A stretch of 64,000 nt of DNA from Roseimaritima ulvae. Lineage in GTDB: Bacteria > Planctomycetota > Planctomycetia > Pirellulales > Pirellulaceae. The notes beneath the pieces were generated by a model. The model saw only the letters and a program-made list of their open reading frames with translations, searched no databases and was not told the DNA's origin. Positions 62,901 through 64,000 of the stretch are shown piece by piece (the first letter of the stretch is position 1; every line of letters begins with the position of its first letter). The position numbers and the translations under genes were made by a program. Location of the stretch: assembly GCF_008065135.1 (NCBI RefSeq), contig NZ_CP042914.1, forward strand, positions 4,445,404 to 4,509,403, given 5' to 3'.

Positions 62901-64000
62901 AGAGCGTCCGCGTCGATTACACGGTCACCAATCAGGGACTCGGGGACACGGCGGTGACCCGTTGGACCGATCGCGTTTACGCTTCAACAGACGATACGTT
63001 CAGCGGCGACGACATCCTGTTGGGCTCGTTCACCCACGAAGGTTTGCTTGACACGGGCGACTCCTACAGCCGTAGTGAATTGGTTGACCTGCCCTTCACA
63101 TTTCTGGGAACCTACAACCTGTTTGTTGTCGCGGACGTGGCGGGCGAGGTGTTCGAAATCAATGAGGGCAACAACCTCTCGACCGCATTACCGTTGTCGG
63201 TCATCCGCGATGTGCCGGACCTTCAGGTGCTCTCCGTCTCAACACCGACCGACATTCTTGCGGGAACCGAGATTGCGATCAGTTGGACCGTGCAGAATGC
63301 GGGGGCCAATCAAACCAACGCTAACTATTGGTACGACGAGGTCTGGCTATCGAGTGATACGACGATTTCCGGCAACGACTATCGCTTGGGGGACCTGCGT
63401 CACACCAATGCCCTCGGCGCGGGCCAGCAATACACCGCAACCGGGACCTTCCGCCTTCCCGACGATCTTTTTGGACCGCTGTACTTAATCGTCCGCACAG
63501 ATCATTCGAATCGAGTCTTTGAAGCTGGATTTGAGTCGAACAACGATGGCGTTTCGGCGGTTGATGGCGATTCGACCGCCGTTGAAGTCATCGCCAATCC
63601 AGCGGCCACCGCGCGACCCGACCTTGAAGTAATCTCCGTCGACGCCCCACTGGACGCGCTCAGTGGACAGCCCTTCTCGCTAACCTGGACGGTCCAAAAC
63701 AACGAGGTCGCGACCAGTCGCTCGTGGTACGACGCTGTCTACCTCTCACGTGATCAAATCTTCGATCGTGACACCGACACGTATTTGGGGTTCCACAGCC
63801 GCAGTGGGCTGGCCGCTGGTGACAGCTACACGGCTACCCAATCATTCACCATTCCGAACGGACTGTCCGGTCCGTTCTACGTCTTCGTGGCCACCGATTC
63901 AGGCCGTTCGGTTGACGAGTCTGGACGCGAGGCTAACAACGTAGCCCGTGACGGTTCGTCGATGCAGGTCTCGTTGGCACCGCCCGCGGACCTGGTCGTC
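50939..64000 (+). CDS. Giant multidomain cell-surface protein (partial, runs off the window)
   Basis: One open frame of 4354 codons with no stop before the window end. Start: GTG at 50939 after AAGGGGG, 7 nt spacing. The basic N-tail leads to FEMLEDRRLLAAF, the LEPRxLL-like motif at the N-terminus of large planctomycete exported proteins. Then come four modules of about 2.5 kb made of PPC-like beta domains (DSYTIELAGGQTATVLF, DEYTIELDAGQTATILL, DTFTINLDANQVVSVLL) and Ig-like pairs (LTVNG, ASDLTVNG). ThuA/GATase1-like domains lie at about 54040-54660 and 56515-57180 (VVIIGDSNVHG, VLATIGGHDVVVV), and a LamG domain at about 59335-60000 (DGPVGYWRLGE). From about 60960 onward, eight CARDB-like repeats of about 125 aa (PDLVVSNI..., WTVTNQG, ESNNT). 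No anchor or secretion signal is visible before the edge. Probably adhesion or polysaccharide contact. Confidence 0.88.
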   Translation, partial: MFKLLQSRSARRAARKRHSARRQALQSRRTIFEMLEDRRLLAAFSDLESVAPLGSLVVANTESSTFGTVSETDSYTIELAGGQTATVLFKPIDTGIQGQLAVTNPNGISLGQVDAVTTGDSIELSSLAISDPGTYQIDATSLAGVGAYELTVALNAVNESEVLGIANDTIGDAQPIDGQPTLLPGPSDRFAVRGNTDAAGDFFSFSLDSGQFATLAVTGGDLATSVELYDDSGTLLAQGVDSGAAGNTSIEDFRASANGVYIARVTGGIGSEFNLMVVRDSSFDREASAESPQDISRTSRVLSHLGGEGFGAAVPNELEPNASITAATDFQGNFVNSGEDTYFGEVQGSIDNSSDADYFRIWASPGDTIDVRQFGGSLGDPYLYLYNNTGRLLASNDDTFGLQPRILYSFGSANSNYAGDYYIRADAYSSHVGSYTMTVELQSNAPLGIQDNEDFYGISVASGDVLTISTTTPGDGSGEPRNDLDPIVELYDADNVLVASNNNGPDGRNALIQDYHAVDAGTYIVRVAPVVGSGAYTLNVVGATGVADPALEVSSTSIMDGTTVTAFPNSIDIEFSDPILLSSLNPDDLTVNHIAASAVSILNATTARFDLSGLSSGDGPYTFSLASDAIENLQGTGNDSFSATLTLDTIGPSVVSTSLLADEVIAPGDLTFSATLDEDLDASSLDASDVILLEQLSGNTVVPDSLVYDSDADTLTVTFPGLNDGRYTLSLFGDEEGLQDLVGNTLQGNTGIGSATYELPFVVDTAQRPLPVDFRPVVPLGSLISEASYRGGFDAPGDTDEYTIELDAGQTATILLLPEDETLAGSIILYDPNDQALGTVNATAGQPVLLQTAAISETGTYRIAAGSLLGDGTFDLQVYLNTAFEPEAAGGTGNDDFGTADDLAASFISLGSDRAAVVGRSDGETGDHYRFFLAAGQSASVVLTSTDPSADIQLLASDGTPLAVGVDSSWNVSRKITNFTTTVDDDFVVAVSGHAGAQYSLVVSRDLQFSYEPNDSLASAQRVEDGDSVLGHIGGAGSIEDAIQVAVHSSSNAIVNQLNDDTFFNFNAVNVTGSQIDTVAELAAYDVVIIGDSNVHGQLDGAAAALRTFVETGGGLVATGWSIYSAGASTAPVISDIDAIVPVDTTVPYQWFNSGTVSIVDATHPVTSGLSDIAYSSHIEYSTGGIDPGARVLATIGGHDVVVVSNSGRGRSAYLGPVYPHGNFSTGAADQLLEQTVAWAAGDSTDTYQFLAEPGDWLRFSTSTPFDGGGDVNNRLNPRLTLYAPDGSELLSDDDGLDDKNASLNYTVPSDGGGTYYVVVESADGSSGEYVLMSTGYTGESGFTAAAIDPTNGAYLDAAPSEVAVQFSDAFLLTTLTADDLTVNGTPATSYQLVDGRTVVFQIPALGEGTHTLEIATNAVLDLRGTPLDGITSTFTNDFSGPRVVSTSIQQGDVVQSGDLIYTVSFNEPIAESNLDSQDVSLWGIGRDNVYSPTTFRYDSETQTLTIGYESLPEDNYRLTLASGDGRFEDPLGNDLDGEPLVFPIPDNLSGDGNNGGDFFVEFTLDNITDLVPTPLQELSPAGSLLYSETVSGLLEPTGDVDTFTINLDANQVVSVLLTPSAGDLVGRLELNDPSGNPVASVAASAAGQPAWLQSAAVDTAGVYEIRVEGTAGAGEFSLELYLNAALEDESVQGVTNDTLSTAENIDVSAVATFASANRLAVLGHTDAAATLSGDDAETPDFFSFTLAAGTYNTIALTAASREDELQLELYDSAGQLLTIGVPDAKNVDRFIEGFSPTATDTFTARVSGAEETPYSLVVTRGSAFDLEFNDRDDDPQNLGSATQVVGGLSRSSAQTSGGASVAVVHGTDISASSLAGFNAIVDQLNDDTYFDFTASLVAPTDIDTVEELMQYDAVVIGNTGRSSSSGDSFGTYAAALQQWVENESGAVVMTGWGIYGSGNESSTTIAAMEAILPVNLSGYTYQNSGVVTLNGVEHPVVEGVSTFSVANTYVEVPSGTPAVDADAIVLATTVSRPSVAVRTSGSGRVVYLGPVYSAASTYPTTELRSGDPDRLLEQAVNWAGGNDATDQFAFQVSNHDQLTIFTKRLGEGNGEPQNSLDPVIELYDSAGNLVASNDNADGSTLDALVSYNVPSDGEGIYRVKLIAGEGSGDYSLQIEGATATAPPLVVAATDTSDGTELNTFPTALRVDLSQPVILTSVHASDLTVNGTSAVSVTALDADTLEFDISGANQGDGIYEVTLSGLTSLGGVDLSQFVMTFDVEATAPFVTSSSIDDGQSLSPGDLSYVVTFSEPLNAAELGAEDVTLVDHISGATFNASNFIYDDSTHSLTVSYTDLPQGNYTLTLASDPDAFRDRRDNLLDGSPSFPLPSGDGLSGDDFVLEFQLDVDTTAYPVPLEPIDPLGSLVFGSDVTGAISSDTDLDAFTVDIDAGQQVSLALVPDGALIGTVELVAPDGGSTQAVASAAGDAAVLQNVLAVEAGTYTIRVGGTGAASNYTLQLVLNATLESETYGGAANNDTSFAQEINDSFIELPGGADRAAVLGIADGIDFQEAQTQTGNVFSGNVLAFNYDNAPTPAGSASLTITVRADLDGSTEYLTLAAEGIFLENLFVSGGSQGGTVTTTLAIPQNQLEQLLADGTIAFTVTPSGSVDNFITDNFLTLDLNYARSGEPDVYRFHLAQDQVATLAVAGLGEGGHQLELLDADGDLFTIGQQGWSNVAVAVVDFVAPVAGDYYARIRGNSDYSFVVTRGIGFNTVANAGGERPLGPSNAILTHGGSYASQVLADGPVGYWRLGESSDSVAVDDSDSDISGVYNGVTLGQPGAVFGDPDTAAFFAGGSTNQFVEIPDDVRLHGNRQQTVSGWFKTNGFDKTWQSIYWKGDTPDCSVNCQNRENTLWINRAGYLHFTSTPSGASTQLTLDTAAGLVQVGRWHHFATVIDADSNQMLLYLDGTLAASRSYSTAGIKDTSGPWRLARTPSETTELNGFLDEIAIFNHSLSSAQIQNQYDAGTEGVSVSDYTFEANEGDQLLITTTTPGDEFGQPLNLFDPALELYNELGFLVGADTGGASDGRNVRLSYTVPEGNGGQYRIRVSGIHDGDLTLRVNGASASNERAPFVVATSPVDGEVFSTPPNAIDLTFSEPFRIDTLNLTDLIIDNGGSVSDVQVLSAVTARFVVDLPDVEAAYTYTLATDRIIDLQQQGNLAYSGSLLIDKTGPYVVDQSPQLQASAPFSELTFVFSEPIDAETFTTADVVSFTGPGGVNLISAISGVSVDGNQATVQFNAQSVRGTYTMLIGPAIDDLTGNAMDQDQDGTPGEENQDRHIATVELESPDLRPVSTSVPTTASFGDDVAISWSVENIGTDAALEQWSDRIYLSTDMILDSNDISLATVPANTGGSLNAGSAYSQTATVTLPLSVNLDAGNYYFIVVADVLGEQAESTEANNQNVSEQVAIGLPPLPDLVVSNILAPVEGLSNQPIEVTWTVTNQGAGDASGEWKDFLFLSTDQVAGNDQFYGSFEYSGTIPAGQSITRTQRINLPRTISGNHWVIVQTDAENTLFEHNAESNNTAIDDQPIAIRLSPFPNLQVSSVAAPVTAFSSQSTVVEWVTTNVGTGATSASSWRDAVYLSLDTTLDATDVYLGEASNSSYLNAGESYNNSLAVTLPRGIDGNYHFLVSADWRNQVFEFEDEADNVGGGNSTNVQLTPPPDLQVSSVQAPPLAFSGQTMALSWTVQNRGSGRTLESAWYDDIYMSEDEELVISGENADRYLGRRYHNGTLEVDESYVETMNVNLPIGISGEYFFFARTDSLNQVYEHASESNNTHSSVAATNVLLTPPPDLEIAQLVTPTTALAGHALTVNFTVENYGASGTPNYSWIDAVYLSSDAVLDSNDLKLGDIGHYGALPDFGFYDVSHTFVLPDGIQGEFYVLVHTDQRDVVFELDNENNVRSGPAITIQSLPADLIVSAAGAPATGEAGKSVRVDYTVTNQGLGDTAVTRWTDRVYASTDDTFSGDDILLGSFTHEGLLDTGDSYSRSELVDLPFTFLGTYNLFVVADVAGEVFEINEGNNLSTALPLSVIRDVPDLQVLSVSTPTDILAGTEIAISWTVQNAGANQTNANYWYDEVWLSSDTTISGNDYRLGDLRHTNALGAGQQYTATGTFRLPDDLFGPLYLIVRTDHSNRVFEAGFESNNDGVSAVDGDSTAVEVIANPAATARPDLEVISVDAPLDALSGQPFSLTWTVQNNEVATSRSWYDAVYLSRDQIFDRDTDTYLGFHSRSGLAAGDSYTATQSFTIPNGLSGPFYVFVATDSGRSVDESGREANNVARDGSSMQVSLAPPADLVV

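Overview
The window looks like a chromosome segment of a planctomycete of the Pirellulaceae type. This rests on a DUF1559 pseudopilin-like protein followed by a small regulatory-fold lipoprotein, Tat-exported Gfo/Idh/MocA and xylose-isomerase-like proteins, a giant surface protein with an N-terminal LEDRRLL motif, a full Na+-NQR operon, and long intergenic stretches packed with dispersed repeats. The genus cannot be named from sequence alone.

Layout. 1-780 is an array of paired inverted REP hairpins (BIME-like). 810-24025 is mostly housekeeping and exported-enzyme genes in short units on both strands: a Tat oxidoreductase, acpS, an amino-acid-kinase-fold protein, DUF1559 plus lipoprotein, two sugar-isomerase-like proteins, DUF2752 with a 46-aa membrane partner, an M42/M20-like peptidase, a YugP-like protease, an RNase Z-like hydrolase overlapping hemW, an alpha/beta-hydrolase-fold protein without its serine, a large secreted protein, an MscS channel, an HtrA protease, typA and a histidine-rich lipoprotein. 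Repeats fill the gaps, including two identical 225-bp MITE-like elements in opposite orientation. 25060-32670 is nqrABCDEF, then apbE (FMN attachment to NqrB/NqrC) and nqrM (Na+-NQR maturation): one energy module with its maturation factors. 32998-37593 holds a double-PilZ protein, a sulfite reductase hemoprotein, folD and an AI-2E/PerM-type transporter.

37600-50940 is an accessory region: an HxlR regulator with an orphan membrane protein, a DoxX-like protein, a fused wreck of a sulfatase-modifying-factor gene and an ankyrin gene, nested inverted repeats, and then a 1467-aa STAND (NACHT-like) NTPase carrying a C-terminal PD-(D/E)XK nuclease motif. This last gene is a candidate stand-alone anti-phage or suicide effector. 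It lies between inverted copies of a sequence that includes the start of a REP-associated tyrosine transposase (RAYT) gene. One copy has been interrupted by an intact IS4-family element with an 11-bp target duplication, and beside it lies an internally deleted RAYT relic.

50939 to the window end is a single open frame of more than 4350 codons: a surface protein built of PPC-like and Ig-like repeats, two ThuA/GATase1-like domains, one LamG domain and at least eight CARDB-like repeats, continuing off the edge. No rRNA, tRNA or CRISPR array was recognised.
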